Of a stretch of 64,000 nucleotides of DNA, positions 8,698-18,155 are shown one piece after another. Source of the DNA: RGIG1902 sp034926865 (GTDB taxonomy: Bacteria; Bacillota; Clostridia; Oscillospirales; Butyricicoccaceae); the NCBI GenBank assembly GCA_034926865.1, contig JAYFQP010000007.1, forward strand, positions 129,435-193,434, given 5' to 3'. A program made the position numbers and the translations under genes. Below the pieces are notes generated by a model that was given only the letters and a program-made list of their open reading frames with translations, made no database searches and was not told the origin of the DNA. The stretch's first letter is position 1, and each line of letters opens with the position of its first letter.

Positions 8698-9582
8698 TCA
8701 GGGCTGGCTTTGAGGAAAACATTCCCTGCATATTTCGAGAAAAAGGGCGTTGCCAGGGTTGGGGTTGTTGGGGTCATAGGCGGCGACGAACTGGGGGGCA
8801 AGGGGGTCCTCCAGAATATCCTCCATCCTTATATCCTCGGGAAGCGCAGCGGCGGCGAAAGGAGGAAGAAGGGCGATACAGCTCTTTGTTCGCAGCAGAA
8901 CGATTTGGGCATGGAGAAAATTGGCCTCGACATACTCGGCTGGGCGGAAGCCGTGGCTTACACAATAAGCCTCTACAGGCTCGAAATCGTTGCGGTAGTT
9001 TGTGGCTATGCGCTGGCCCCTGAGGCTTCGGCGGTCTCCTGTGGGCAGGTTCCAGAAAGGATGATCTCGATGCGCAACTACCTTCCAGGGCTCGGAATAT
9101 ATTACGGCATAATCCAGCCCGCCTACCATATCTATGCATTGTTTAAGGCAAAATCCGAAGTCTATGGAGCGATTTTTATACCGTGAGCCCAAAATCTTAT
9201 ATGTATATGACATATAGTTGTATTGGACGAAGGGGAATCTGTCAAGCAGCAGCTGAAGGGGCTTATACATGAGCAGGTGTTCATAGGGGCCTGTGCCCAG
9301 ACGGAGCTTGGAAAATGGAAGGGCAGATGATTTGCGGCAGCCCTCTATTATATCGTCATATTGCTCAATATAGCTTGTGGCCCTGTCATACAGATATTTT
9401 CCTGGCTCTGTCAGGGTGACACCGTACTGTGTACGCAGGAACAAGGGCGCACCGATCTCCTGCTCCAGAGCCTTGATCTGGCGGCTCATGGTGGCTTGGG
9501 TGACATGGCTCACCTCGGCTGCCTTTGTAAAATTGCGGTAATATGCGGCGTTTATAAAAAGTTCCAGTTTTTGGTTTACCAA
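8698..9582 (-). CDS. LysR-family transcriptional regulator
   Basis: A 294-residue LTTR with the N-terminal winged helix-turn-helix (F-x-x-A-A-Y-Y-R-N-F-T-K-A-A-E then Q-A-T-M-S-R-Q-I-K-A-L-E) and a substrate-binding-like effector domain. The start is TTG at 9582 with GGAGG about 9 bases upstream on this strand. It is divergent from the oligopeptide importer operon that begins at 9827, and LTTRs usually control the divergent neighbour, so it is the likely regulator of the peptide uptake/amidohydrolase operon. The 244-base shared region holds the promoters; no operator could be fixed by eye. Confidence 0.9.
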   Translation of the reverse strand: MVNQKLELFINAAYYRNFTKAAEVSHVTQATMSRQIKALEQEIGAPLFLRTQYGVTLTEPGKYLYDRATSYIEQYDDIIEGCRKSSALPFSKLRLGTGPYEHLLMYKPLQLLLDRFPFVQYNYMSYTYKILGSRYKNRSIDFGFCLKQCIDMVGGLDYAVIYSEPWKVVAHRDHPFWNLPTGDRRSLRGQRIATNYRNDFEPVEAYCVSHGFRPAEYVEANFLHAQIVLLRTKSCIALLPPFAAAALPEDIRMEDILEDPLAPQFVAAYDPNNPNPGNALFLEICRECFPQSQP

Positions 9583-9826
9583 GGCGTGCCTCCTATAAAA
9601 TCAGGCATACATTTTATGTATGGCCATATGCAGAAAACAAGTTTTACAAAAGAATTAAGCAGTGGTAAAGTTTAATTAATTACAAAATCCGGAGTGGTTT
9701 AGTACGAATTTTATCACACTTTTACCAAGAAGTCTATCCATTTTGGGATGTTTAGGCAGCATAACCTGATTGGACATGTAAGGGGAAAGGTAGAGGCGTG
9801 AAAGGAAACAAGGAGGAAAGCGCAAA

Positions 9827-11602
9827 ATGAAAAAGGCGATCTCTATTCTGCTTATGTTGGCGCTGGTTTTTCCGGCTATGGCGGGATGCCAGCAGTCAAA
9901 CCCCACACAAGGTGGGGAGACCCAGAGCCAGACCGGCCAGCCCGTGAAAACGGAAAAGAAAATTTTCCGTTATTCCGATACGGCCACAGTTTCAAACATC
10001 AGCCCCTTTGAGGGAAACACCAGCATAATCGACTATGTGCAGGCAAAGCTTTACAGGTATATGCCGAAGGATGTTGACGGCAAAGATACAAGCGTCACGA
10101 TGATAGAGCCTGAGCTTGCCGCAAATGAGCCTTATACCGAGGACGGATATACCTGGTATATCGACCTTGACAAAAACGCTAAGTGGGCCAACGGTGAGCC
10201 TATCAACGCTGATACTTTTATGTATTCGTGGAAGATGGCGCTTGACCCAGTTCTACTTTATTCCGCAACGAGCGGGCTTGCAAAGAACGTAATCGAGATC
10301 AAAAACGCCTATGCTTATTATACCCAGGCTTCCACCGGGGCTAAAGTGGCATGGGAAGACGTTGGGCTTAAAAAGGTGGACGACGACACGCTGGCAGTTA
10401 CTGCCACCCAGAAATATACGGCAAAGCAGGTTATGCAGCATTTCCAGATGCGCTATACAAGCGTAGTTTACGAACCATTGTTTGAATCCGGCATGGATGC
10501 AGGCAGGCTTTCAACAAACTATGGCACCGAAGTGCAGTATTTTATGTCATGCGGGCCGTTTAATCTTACCTCATGGACAAAGGGGGCAGAGCGCGTATTT
10601 GAGCGCAACGATAATTATATTAAGGCCGATGAGATAAAGCTTGACGGCATGTATGTCCGCGTTGTTCCCGATGATGCAACTCAGCTTCAGCTGTTCCAGG
10701 CAGGCGAGCTTGACTATATGGCGCTCGGTACATCAAGCTACGAGGTCTATGGGCAGGACCCGCGCACGATAGCATATGATTCAGCGGTAATCAGGGGCAT
10801 AGAGATGAACTTCGACAACCCTGACAAACCCTATCTCGGAAACCTCAATTTCCGAAAGGCGCTATATTACGGCGTTGACCGAGAGACGGTGGCAAAGCTC
10901 AGTAATTATAAGCCGGCTTGCTATTTCCTGCCGGCAAACTATTCGCTTTCTGCCGATGGCACGCCGCTGCGCGATCTGCCTGCGGCAAAAACATATCTTC
11001 CAGATAATAACGGCTATGACCCCGAGCTTGCAAAGCAGTATTTTGAGAAGGCATTGCAGGAGACCGGAGTCAGCAAAGTATCTTTGAACCTAATCTACAA
11101 CGAGGCAGTGGGGGCGCTTCGGTCCTCCTCAGAGTATCTTCAGAGCTCGCTTACAGAGCTTTTCGGGGCAGACAGGTTTGAACTCACCGTGACGGCAATG
11201 AATAATACCGAGGCAGTAAAGCTTATGAGAACTGCGCAGAATGGCCCGACCAACGGATGGGACCTCTGCTGGGGAGCATGGGATCTTACAGCGGCGACTA
11301 TTTCCGCAAACCGCAAGTTTGAGCCTTATACCTCCAAAGACAGCCGCCGGTTTGCTCCATATCACAACGATGAGCTTGACAGGCTTTACGCCTTGTCTAT
11401 AACCGAAGAATACCGCCTTGATGAGCAGAAGCTTATTGACATAACGCTTCAGATGGAAAAGTCGTTGCTCCAGAATGTCGATCAAATACCGGTATTCCAG
11501 CAGACCGCCTATTACCTGTTCTCAGACAGAGTCATAAAGCCCTCCAAGACGAGAATAAACTTTGTCGCTTTCTGCTTTGAGCATTGCGACATAGCCCAAT
11601 AG
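9827..11602 (+). CDS. Oligopeptide-type ABC importer, substrate-binding lipoprotein (family 5)
   Basis: A 591-residue extracellular solute-binding protein of the OppA/DppA family. The signal peptide ends in the lipobox A-M-A-G-C (Cys20). Typical landmarks are the hinge around EPELAANEPYTEDGYTWYI, the helix NADTFMYSWK and a late N-F-R-K-A-L-Y-Y-G-V-D-R motif. A long distance from the next gene (66 bases) contains a GC-rich hairpin. It heads the operon 9827-18064. Ligand not deducible; the two amidohydrolases in the operon suggest a peptide or N-acyl/cyclic amide. Confidence 0.9.
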   Translation: MKKAISILLMLALVFPAMAGCQQSNPTQGGETQSQTGQPVKTEKKIFRYSDTATVSNISPFEGNTSIIDYVQAKLYRYMPKDVDGKDTSVTMIEPELAANEPYTEDGYTWYIDLDKNAKWANGEPINADTFMYSWKMALDPVLLYSATSGLAKNVIEIKNAYAYYTQASTGAKVAWEDVGLKKVDDDTLAVTATQKYTAKQVMQHFQMRYTSVVYEPLFESGMDAGRLSTNYGTEVQYFMSCGPFNLTSWTKGAERVFERNDNYIKADEIKLDGMYVRVVPDDATQLQLFQAGELDYMALGTSSYEVYGQDPRTIAYDSAVIRGIEMNFDNPDKPYLGNLNFRKALYYGVDRETVAKLSNYKPACYFLPANYSLSADGTPLRDLPAAKTYLPDNNGYDPELAKQYFEKALQETGVSKVSLNLIYNEAVGALRSSSEYLQSSLTELFGADRFELTVTAMNNTEAVKLMRTAQNGPTNGWDLCWGAWDLTAATISANRKFEPYTSKDSRRFAPYHNDELDRLYALSITEEYRLDEQKLIDITLQMEKSLLQNVDQIPVFQQTAYYLFSDRVIKPSKTRINFVAFCFEHCDIAQ

Positions 11603-11623
11603 CGCAGCCTCAGGCGCAAGACA

Positions 11624-11646
11624 GAAGGGGGGGATCTCCCCCCTTC
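11624..11646 (+). terminator. Hairpin between binding protein and permease genes
   Basis: GAAGGGGGG and CCCCCCTTC flank a short ATCT loop, followed by TCTTATT. The T tract is weak, so this is probably a partial terminator or an mRNA-stabilising hairpin that raises binding protein over permease levels. Confidence 0.6.
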
Positions 11647-11668
11647 TCTTATTAGTTAGGAGGATACA

Positions 11669-12622
11669 ATGGCAAAATATATTTTGAAAAGGCTTTTGGC
11701 AGCTGTCATAACGCTTTTTATTATTTTGACGCTGTCATTTATCGTTGTCAGGCTGATGCCCGGCAGCGTTTATGATGACCCCAACCTTCCCGCAGAGGTT
11801 GTGGCGATACTTGAGGAGCGCGCTCATCTCGACAAACCGATCGGCGTTCAGTATCTTTATTTCCTCAAGGGAGTAATCACAGAAAATGACTGGGGGACAT
11901 CTGTAAAGATATCTCCGGGAGTGCCGGCTTTTCAGGTGCTGCTGAGCAAGATTCCGGCTTCGCTTTCGATCAACTTTATTTCTCTGCTTGTGGCGATTCC
12001 CGTGGGGATGGCTGCGGGGATATTTGCGGCCCTTAAGAAAAACAAGAGGGCGGATACGATGATATCCATGGGCGTAATAATTGGCATATCGATACCATCC
12101 TTTGTATTTGCAACGCTGCTGCAGTATTTTCTCGGCTATAAGTTCGGCTGGTTTCCGATACTTTACGAGCCCTCGGCTCTTTTTGCCCGCAAGGCGCTGT
12201 CGCTCATGCTGCCGATAATCGCGCTGTCGCTGGGGCCGGTGGCCACTATAACAAGGTATCTCAGAGGCGAGCTTATAGAAGTTCTCGGCTCGGAATATAT
12301 GACGCTGGCGAGAACAAAGGGCCTCACGGGGCTTCAGGCCACGGTGCGCCATGCTTTGAGAAATGCCTCGGTGCCTTTGATGAACGTCATATTGCCGATG
12401 TTCGCAAATGTTTTAGGCGGTTCGCTCGTTATAGAGCGAATGTTTTCAATTCCGGGCGTAGGCGGGCTTATGATACAGTCGATAAACGCAAACGACTATT
12501 CGCTTACCGTGGCGACGCTTATATTTTACGCCATGATATCAATAGCCACAGTGCTTGTTGTGGATCTTTCCTACGGCATTATCGACCCAAGAGTGCGAAT
12601 GGGAGGTACTAAGGATGCTTAA
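11669..12622 (+). CDS. oppB: Oligopeptide-type ABC importer permease (OppB/DppB)
   Basis: A 317-residue membrane protein with six predicted transmembrane segments. The N-terminus MAKYILKRLLAAVITLF is the usual OppB start, and the cytoplasmic EAA-type loop is visible as YMTLARTKGLTG near residue 210, which docks on the ATPase. The end overlaps the start of the next gene by 8 bases. It forms a heterodimeric channel with the downstream OppC-type permease. Confidence 0.92.
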   Translation: MAKYILKRLLAAVITLFIILTLSFIVVRLMPGSVYDDPNLPAEVVAILEERAHLDKPIGVQYLYFLKGVITENDWGTSVKISPGVPAFQVLLSKIPASLSINFISLLVAIPVGMAAGIFAALKKNKRADTMISMGVIIGISIPSFVFATLLQYFLGYKFGWFPILYEPSALFARKALSLMLPIIALSLGPVATITRYLRGELIEVLGSEYMTLARTKGLTGLQATVRHALRNASVPLMNVILPMFANVLGGSLVIERMFSIPGVGGLMIQSINANDYSLTVATLIFYAMISIATVLVVDLSYGIIDPRVRMGGTKDA

Positions 12623-13766
12623 TCGACCAGAGGCTGTACTTGACAACGAAAATCTGACCGAGAGCGATTTTGAACTTGTCAACCGCTCAGAAACGATCCA
12701 TGATGCGGTTTTTACAAATAAGCCCGTAGGCTTTTTCATGGATGTTATAATGCGTCTGCGCCGGAACAGAGCCACGATGACGGCCCTGGCGCTGATAATT
12801 ATTATATCGTTTATGGCTATAGTGGGGCCGTCGATGAACAGCTACGGTTATAACCAGCAAAATGTAAACTATGTCAACCTGCCGCCTAAAATACCTGCAC
12901 TTGAAAAGCTTGGCATAGCCGACGGCACAAGAGTGCTGCTGAATAAAAGGGGAGATTATCTGGAGGATAAGACAAAATACCCCGATGGCTCGGTTCTTGA
13001 GATAATCAAGACATATGAGGTAAACGGAGTTCCTATGGTGGATATCAGGGTAGACGCCTATAAACTTGCCGGCGCGCCGGATGATACATATTTCGTCATG
13101 GGGACAGATTATCTCGGCCGCGACCAGTGGACGCGCCTTTGGAGAGGGGCGAGGATATCGCTTACGATAGCTGTTTTATCGGTGGCGGTTAACATATGCA
13201 TAGGCGTCATATACGGCTCGATCGCCGGGTATTACGGAGGCAAGGCCGATATGCTTATGATGAGGTTCACTGAGATACTCGGCGCGTTTCCGCAGACAAT
13301 TATTGCCACGATGCTGATGCTTCTTTTAGGGCGGGGTATAAGCGCTATAGTCATCGCTTTAATGATACGCGGATGGGTAGGCACAGCCAAGCTTATAAGA
13401 GCGCAGTTTTTCCGGTTCAAGGGCAGGGAATATGTGCTGGCGGCCCGCACGCTTGGGGTAGGGGATCGCAAACTGATTTTCCGGCATATACTGCCAAACT
13501 CGGTGGGGCCGATAATAACAAAGGCGATGGTGGAGATACCTTCGGCCATTTTTGCGGAAGCTTTTCTGGCTTTCATCGGGCTGGGGCTGCAGGCCCCGGA
13601 GCCTTCTATCGGCGTCATGCTTTCGGACGCGCAGAAGACTCTTATGACATATCCTTACCAGATGGTATTTCCGGCTATACTGATATCTGTGCTTATGATC
13701 TCCTTTAACCTGTTTGGCAACGGGCTGAGGGATGCCATAGATCCGACCATGCGCGGCGTAGATTAA
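12615..13766 (+). CDS. oppC: Oligopeptide-type ABC importer permease (OppC/DppC)
   Basis: A 383-residue permease. The start at ATG 12615 is chosen because GGGAGG precedes it at 12601 and it overlaps the oppB stop; upstream in-frame starts have no ribosome site. It has an N-terminal cytoplasmic tail, a first membrane helix near residue 55, a long extracytoplasmic insertion of about 110 residues and five further helices. The conserved DYLGRDQWTRLWRGAR segment and the EAA loop Y-V-L-A-A-R-T-L-G-V-G are typical of OppC. The insertion between helices 1 and 2 is longer than in classical OppC but is seen in several clostridial forms. Confidence 0.92.
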   Translation: MLNRPEAVLDNENLTESDFELVNRSETIHDAVFTNKPVGFFMDVIMRLRRNRATMTALALIIIISFMAIVGPSMNSYGYNQQNVNYVNLPPKIPALEKLGIADGTRVLLNKRGDYLEDKTKYPDGSVLEIIKTYEVNGVPMVDIRVDAYKLAGAPDDTYFVMGTDYLGRDQWTRLWRGARISLTIAVLSVAVNICIGVIYGSIAGYYGGKADMLMMRFTEILGAFPQTIIATMLMLLLGRGISAIVIALMIRGWVGTAKLIRAQFFRFKGREYVLAARTLGVGDRKLIFRHILPNSVGPIITKAMVEIPSAIFAEAFLAFIGLGLQAPEPSIGVMLSDAQKTLMTYPYQMVFPAILISVLMISFNLFGNGLRDAIDPTMRGVD

Positions 13767-13778
13767 GGGGGGAAGACT

Positions 13779-14843
13779 ATGACAGACAACAGGGAGATCG
13801 TTTTAAAGGTAGAGAATCTGCAGATTTCATTCAAGGCTTTCGCAGGTTCCGTAAAGGCAGTGAGAGGTGTATCCTTTGAGCTTCACAAGGGAGAGACTAT
13901 CTCTATAGTTGGCGAATCCGGTTCAGGCAAGAGCGTTACGGCAAAATCCATCATGGGAATATTGGCTAAAAATGCTTCTATTGATTCGGGCGTGATAGAG
14001 TATGATGGCACGGACCTTACGAAGATAGATGAGGAACAGTTTCAAAACATAAGGGGCAAGCGGATCGGCCTAATATTTCAGGACCCGCTAAGCGCCTTAA
14101 ACCCACTTATGACTATAGGCAGACAGATAACCGAGGTGCTTGTTCTCGGCAAGGGCATGAACAGGGAAGCGGCAAGGAAAAGGGCGCTTGAGCTGATGGA
14201 GGATGTGGGCATACCGGATGCTGAAAGGCGGTTTAAGCAGTATCCATTCCAGTTTTCCGGCGGCATGCGCCAGCGCATCGTCATCGCCATAGCCTTGGCA
14301 AATGACCCAGATATTCTGATATGCGATGAGCCGACCACGGCCCTTGACGTAACGGTGCAGGCAAAGATACTCGAGCTTATAAACAATATAAAGCGCGATA
14401 AAGGCATATCGGTAATATTCATAACCCATGACCTGGGCGTTGTTGCCAATATGGCTGACAGAGTATATGTAATGTACGCAGGAAAAATAGTTGAATACGG
14501 CACATGCCGGGATATTTTCTTTGAGCCGAGACATCCGTATACATGGGCTCTTTTGGCCTCAATGCCCGATATGGAGACAAAAGGAAGGCTTTTGGCTATA
14601 CCGGGAACGCCGCCAAATATGCTCGAACCCCCCGAGGGCGATGCCTTTGCCATGAGAAACGCTTACGCCATGAACATAGATTTCAAGCGGCATCCGCCAT
14701 TCTTTAAGGTGAGCGATACTCATTATGCCGCCACATGGCTTATGCACCCGATGGCGCCAAAGGTAGATATGCCTCAGGCACTCAAGGAGCGGATTCAAAG
14801 GATGCAGAGAGAGGAGGCTGTGCTGAATGGACAGGGAAGATAA
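13779..14843 (+). CDS. oppD: Oligopeptide-type ABC importer ATPase (OppD/DppD)
   Basis: A 354-residue ATPase. Walker A GESGSGKS is at residues 45-52, the signature is FSGGMRQR, Walker B is ILICDEPTTALDVT and the switch His is in FITHDLG. The C-terminal oligopeptide-transporter region (H-P-Y-T-W-A-L-L-A-S then P-G-T-P-P-N-M) is present, but the usual Cys cluster that holds an iron-sulfur site in some OppD proteins is not complete. It overlaps the next gene by 17 bases. Confidence 0.93.
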   Translation: MTDNREIVLKVENLQISFKAFAGSVKAVRGVSFELHKGETISIVGESGSGKSVTAKSIMGILAKNASIDSGVIEYDGTDLTKIDEEQFQNIRGKRIGLIFQDPLSALNPLMTIGRQITEVLVLGKGMNREAARKRALELMEDVGIPDAERRFKQYPFQFSGGMRQRIVIAIALANDPDILICDEPTTALDVTVQAKILELINNIKRDKGISVIFITHDLGVVANMADRVYVMYAGKIVEYGTCRDIFFEPRHPYTWALLASMPDMETKGRLLAIPGTPPNMLEPPEGDAFAMRNAYAMNIDFKRHPPFFKVSDTHYAATWLMHPMAPKVDMPQALKERIQRMQREEAVLNGQGR

Positions 14844-15783
14844 GGATGTCATGCTCAAGGTAGAGCATCTCGGAATGGAGTTTATTTCGGGAAGGCGCCA
14901 TCAGCGCAATTTGGTCAAGGCTGTCGATGATATTTCCTTTGAGGTCCGCCGCTCGGAGACCTTTGGGCTTGTGGGAGAATCGGGCTGCGGCAAAACGACT
15001 ACCGGCCGCTGCCTCATAAGGCTGTATAACCCTACTTCCGGATCAATCAAACTTGAGGGCCGAGAGCTTACTGGCCGTATGGATAAAGAGAAGCGGCGGT
15101 ATATAACTGACCGGGTATCGATGATATTTCAAGACCCCATAGAATCTTTAAACCCCAGAATGACAATACTCGAGATAATAGGCGAGGGGCTTAGGGTAAG
15201 GGGAATTAAGGATAAAGACGAGATACAGAAGAGGGTATACGATATCCTTGACAAGGTGGGCCTTACAAGAGAGCACGCCTCCCGGTATCCGCACGAGTTT
15301 TCCGGCGGCCAGAGGCAGAGGATAGGCATAGCAAGAGCTATAATCATAAATCCGTCCATGGTAATTGCCGACGAGCCCGTTTCGGCGCTTGATGTATCGG
15401 TTCAGGCGCAGGTTATCAACCTGCTCAATGACTTAAAAGAGGAACTTGGGCTTACGATACTTTTTATCGCCCATAACCTTTCTGTTGTTAAATACTTTTC
15501 TGACAGAGTGGGAGTAATGTATAAGGGCAAGCTTTTAGAGGTGGCAAATGCCTCAGAGATATACAGTAAGCCTTTGCACCCCTATACAAAATCCCTGCTT
15601 TCAGCCATACCTGAACCTAACCCAATAACAGAGCGTTACAGAGAGCGGTTCTCATACGACCCATCTATGCACGATTATACAAATGAAAAGCCCTCGATGA
15701 CAGAGGTGTTCCCGGAGCATTTTGTTTACGCGTCTCCCTCCGAGATCGAGGCCATAAGAAATGCGGAGGCGAAAAGCTTATGA
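14827..15783 (+). CDS. oppF: Oligopeptide-type ABC importer ATPase (OppF/DppF)
   Basis: A 318-residue ATPase that pairs with OppD. Walker A GESGCGKT lies at residues 50-57, the signature is FSGGQRQR, Walker B is MVIADEPVSALDVS and the switch His is in FIAHNLS. The C-terminal HPYTKSLLSAIPEP motif is the OppF hallmark. The ATG at 14827 lies inside oppD, and the stop overlaps the following amidohydrolase by 4 bases (ATGA), so translation of transporter and hydrolase is coupled. Confidence 0.93.
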   Translation: MDREDKDVMLKVEHLGMEFISGRRHQRNLVKAVDDISFEVRRSETFGLVGESGCGKTTTGRCLIRLYNPTSGSIKLEGRELTGRMDKEKRRYITDRVSMIFQDPIESLNPRMTILEIIGEGLRVRGIKDKDEIQKRVYDILDKVGLTREHASRYPHEFSGGQRQRIGIARAIIINPSMVIADEPVSALDVSVQAQVINLLNDLKEELGLTILFIAHNLSVVKYFSDRVGVMYKGKLLEVANASEIYSKPLHPYTKSLLSAIPEPNPITERYRERFSYDPSMHDYTNEKPSMTEVFPEHFVYASPSEIEAIRNAEAKSL

Positions 15784-16943
15784 TACTTATAAAAAACTGC
15801 GACCTCATGTCAATGGGGACTATCCCGAGAGGCATGGCAGACATACTTGTACATGACGGCAAGATAGAACGGGTGGAAAACACCATACTCACTCCGGAGG
15901 GATGTAAAGAGATAGACGCCGGAGGCAGGATAGTTACGCCAGGGCTTGTTGAGTCACACTGTCACATCGGCACGTCCTCGCTGGATAGCCAGAACACAAA
16001 CGAAAAGACTCATCCCACCCTTGGCGGGCTTCGAGCTCTCGACGCCCTAGATTTTAACGCGCCGGAGTTTACGCGCGCGCTTAAGACCGGCGTTACCACA
16101 CTTATAACCGGGCCGGGCAGTTCAAACCTTATTGGCGGAGTATTCATGGGTATAAAAAGCGCCGGAGATTCTGTTGAAAGCCGTATAATCTCAGAGGAGC
16201 TGACGCTCAAGATGGCTCTGGGTGAAAACCCCAGGCTCAATTACGGCAAAATAGGAAAGTCGCCTTCAACACGCATGGGGGCCGCGGCTCTTATCCGCGA
16301 GGCGCTTTTCAAGGCGAGGGAATACAGGGAAAAATGGCTTGCCCATCAGGCGGGGGACAAAAAAAGCGGCTTCAGCTACGATATTCACCTTCATTCCCTC
16401 ATGCGTGCTTTTGACGGCATGATAGTCAAGATACACGCGCACCAGGCCGATGATATCATGACGGCTATACGCATCGCCAAGGAGTTTGGTATTCGCATAT
16501 CCATAGAGCACTGCACCGAGGGCTATCTTATAACAAAAGAGCTAAAGGAGGCGGGATATCCCGTCATCATCGGGCCTATAGCCGGAGGCAAGGGAAAACT
16601 TGAGATATCCAAAAAGACATATGAGGCAGGGGCGATACTTGAGAGAGAGGGAATACCATTCGCAATAGCAACAGACAGCGGTGTTATACCGATGGAGGGC
16701 CTTTTGATGCAGGCCGCGCTTCTTGTCAAAAGAGGGCTCTCTAAAGAAACGGCACTTGAGGCCCTTACTATCAATGCCGCCCGGTTTACAGATGTTTCCG
16801 ATAGAGTTGGCAGCATCGAGCCAAAAAAAGACGCGGATATAGTCATTTGGAATATGCATCCGCTGGATACCATGAGCAGGCCGGATATGGTCATGATAGA
16901 CGGAAAGATCAGGCTTATGAACGGGGAGGTTTGCACATGCTGA
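15780..16943 (+). CDS. Metal-dependent amidohydrolase, apparently active member of a pair
   Basis: A 387-residue TIM-barrel amidohydrolase of the imidazolonepropionase/N-acyl-amidase branch. All expected ligands are seen: H60-C-H62, H219 and H221 (VKIHAHQ), H244 (SIEHCTE) and D299 (ATDSG). The C-terminal DADIVIWNMHPLD strand is typical. It is coupled by a 4-base overlap to the OppF-type ATPase gene, so it probably hydrolyses what the importer brings in (a dipeptide, cyclic amide or N-acyl amino acid). Its partner gene, 7 bases overlapping, is a paralogue that lacks these residues. The exact reaction cannot be named. Confidence 0.88.
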   Translation: MILIKNCDLMSMGTIPRGMADILVHDGKIERVENTILTPEGCKEIDAGGRIVTPGLVESHCHIGTSSLDSQNTNEKTHPTLGGLRALDALDFNAPEFTRALKTGVTTLITGPGSSNLIGGVFMGIKSAGDSVESRIISEELTLKMALGENPRLNYGKIGKSPSTRMGAAALIREALFKAREYREKWLAHQAGDKKSGFSYDIHLHSLMRAFDGMIVKIHAHQADDIMTAIRIAKEFGIRISIEHCTEGYLITKELKEAGYPVIIGPIAGGKGKLEISKKTYEAGAILEREGIPFAIATDSGVIPMEGLLMQAALLVKRGLSKETALEALTINAARFTDVSDRVGSIEPKKDADIVIWNMHPLDTMSRPDMVMIDGKIRLMNGEVCTC

Positions 16944-18064
16944 TAAGGGATTGCCTTCTTATAGATATGTCAGGCTGTTTTAAAGAGCCGCGTGACATAC
17001 GGATAGAAAACGGCGTTTTTGCCGAGATTGGCAGAGGTCTTGAGCCTTTGGAGAGCGAAGAGGTGATCGAGGCCGGAGGAAGAATAGTAACGCCTGGGTT
17101 TGTAGATCCCCACTGCATGGTGGGGCTGATGAATCAGGTCTACCGCTTTGACAGAAATGATGCCAACGAGGAATCAGGCCCATCGGTGCCGCAGATGAGG
17201 GCTATAGACGCTATAAATCTCTGGGACGAGGGGTTTGAGATGATGCGTCTTGGGGGCGTCACAACAGCTGTCACCGGGCCGGGGGGCAATAACCTTATCG
17301 GGGGCACATATGTGGCCGTAAAAACCGGGGGAGAGAGTTTTGAAAGCCGCGTGATTTCCACTGAGGCGGCATTCCACTTTGTCTTGACAAGCGAGCCGAG
17401 GCAGGTTTTCGGCAAAAAAGGGAAATCGCCCTCTACGAGAATGGGTTCTGCTGCTATCATCAGAGGCGAGCTTTATAAGGCAAAATATTATAGGGAAAAA
17501 CGCCAGGAAGACAAGAAAGCCACCTTTGATATAAAGTATGAATCTCTGATGAGAGTCTTTGATGGCATGCTTGTAAAGTTCAGCGCGATTTCCGAGAGCG
17601 ATATAAGGACAGCCGTGCGTATAGCTGAGGAGTTTGGCCTCAACTATACGGTGGATATGGCCTATGATGCCGCGGTTATGGCTGACTGGCTTATTGAGCA
17701 CGGAACCAGATGTATTATCGGATCTCTTTACGGGGGCGGTCCGACAGCCGAGACCTCACAGAGAATGCTGGAAAATGGGGCCGTTATTGAAAAAAGCGGC
17801 CTTGATTATGCGCTTATGCTGGGCCACCCGATGTTCAACGGCCAGCTTGCGCCGCAGTATCTCACGCTGCTTCACAAATACGGCATGTCTCAAAAAGCTG
17901 CGCTGGAGGGCCTTACGATAAAGGCTGCAAGGCTTGCGGGCATAGACAGTAAAGTGGGGAGCGTCGAGAGCGGGAAAGATGCCGACCTTCTGCTTTGGAG
18001 CGGAGACCCCTTCGATTATTATTCGGATATAGACATAATGCTGATAGACGGCAAAAAGCAGTAA
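16937..18064 (+). CDS. Amidohydrolase paralogue with a degraded metal site (probable pseudoenzyme)
   Basis: A 375-residue protein starting at ATG 16937 (GGGGAGG upstream), overlapping its paralogue. It aligns along the whole length with the preceding amidohydrolase: GGRIVTPG, TGPG-x-NLIGG and G-K-S-P-S-T-R-M-G are shared. The metal residues are not: H-C-H becomes H59-C-M61, the two His of KIHAHQ become KFSAIS at about 214-219, the IEHC His becomes VDMA, and the TDSG Asp becomes LGHP. The frame is open and well conserved, so this is not a decaying pseudogene. A regulatory or structural subunit of a heteromeric amidohydrolase, or a ligand-binding protein, is the most reasonable reading. Confidence 0.85.
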   Translation: MLIRDCLLIDMSGCFKEPRDIRIENGVFAEIGRGLEPLESEEVIEAGGRIVTPGFVDPHCMVGLMNQVYRFDRNDANEESGPSVPQMRAIDAINLWDEGFEMMRLGGVTTAVTGPGGNNLIGGTYVAVKTGGESFESRVISTEAAFHFVLTSEPRQVFGKKGKSPSTRMGSAAIIRGELYKAKYYREKRQEDKKATFDIKYESLMRVFDGMLVKFSAISESDIRTAVRIAEEFGLNYTVDMAYDAAVMADWLIEHGTRCIIGSLYGGGPTAETSQRMLENGAVIEKSGLDYALMLGHPMFNGQLAPQYLTLLHKYGMSQKAALEGLTIKAARLAGIDSKVGSVESGKDADLLLWSGDPFDYYSDIDIMLIDGKKQ

Positions 18065-18091
18065 GCCCACTTCTTCTTTCTTTTTATATAA

Positions 18092-18138
18092 AAATCACCG
18101 CGCAGGTTGCTTGAGATTCCTGCGCGGTGATTTTTTTA
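18092..18138. terminator. Terminator of the importer/amidohydrolase operon
   Basis: AAATCACCGCGCAGG at 18092-18106 pairs perfectly with 18119-18133, followed by a run of T. The A-rich left flank allows it to work for the converging AAA+ gene too. Confidence 0.9.
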
Positions 18139-18155
18139 TTTCTTTTGAATATATA

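Noticed and set aside
8634..9186. Plus-strand frames (129 and 165 codons) over the LysR gene
   Set aside because: Antisense of a clear LTTR with a good TTG start and ribosome site.
11624..11646. GC-rich hairpin inside the importer operon read as a riboswitch
   Set aside because: Too short, without conserved aptamer features; a partial terminator explains it.
14078..14653. Minus-strand frame (191 codons) over the OppD gene
   Set aside because: Shadow of a gene with all ABC ATPase motifs; no function visible.
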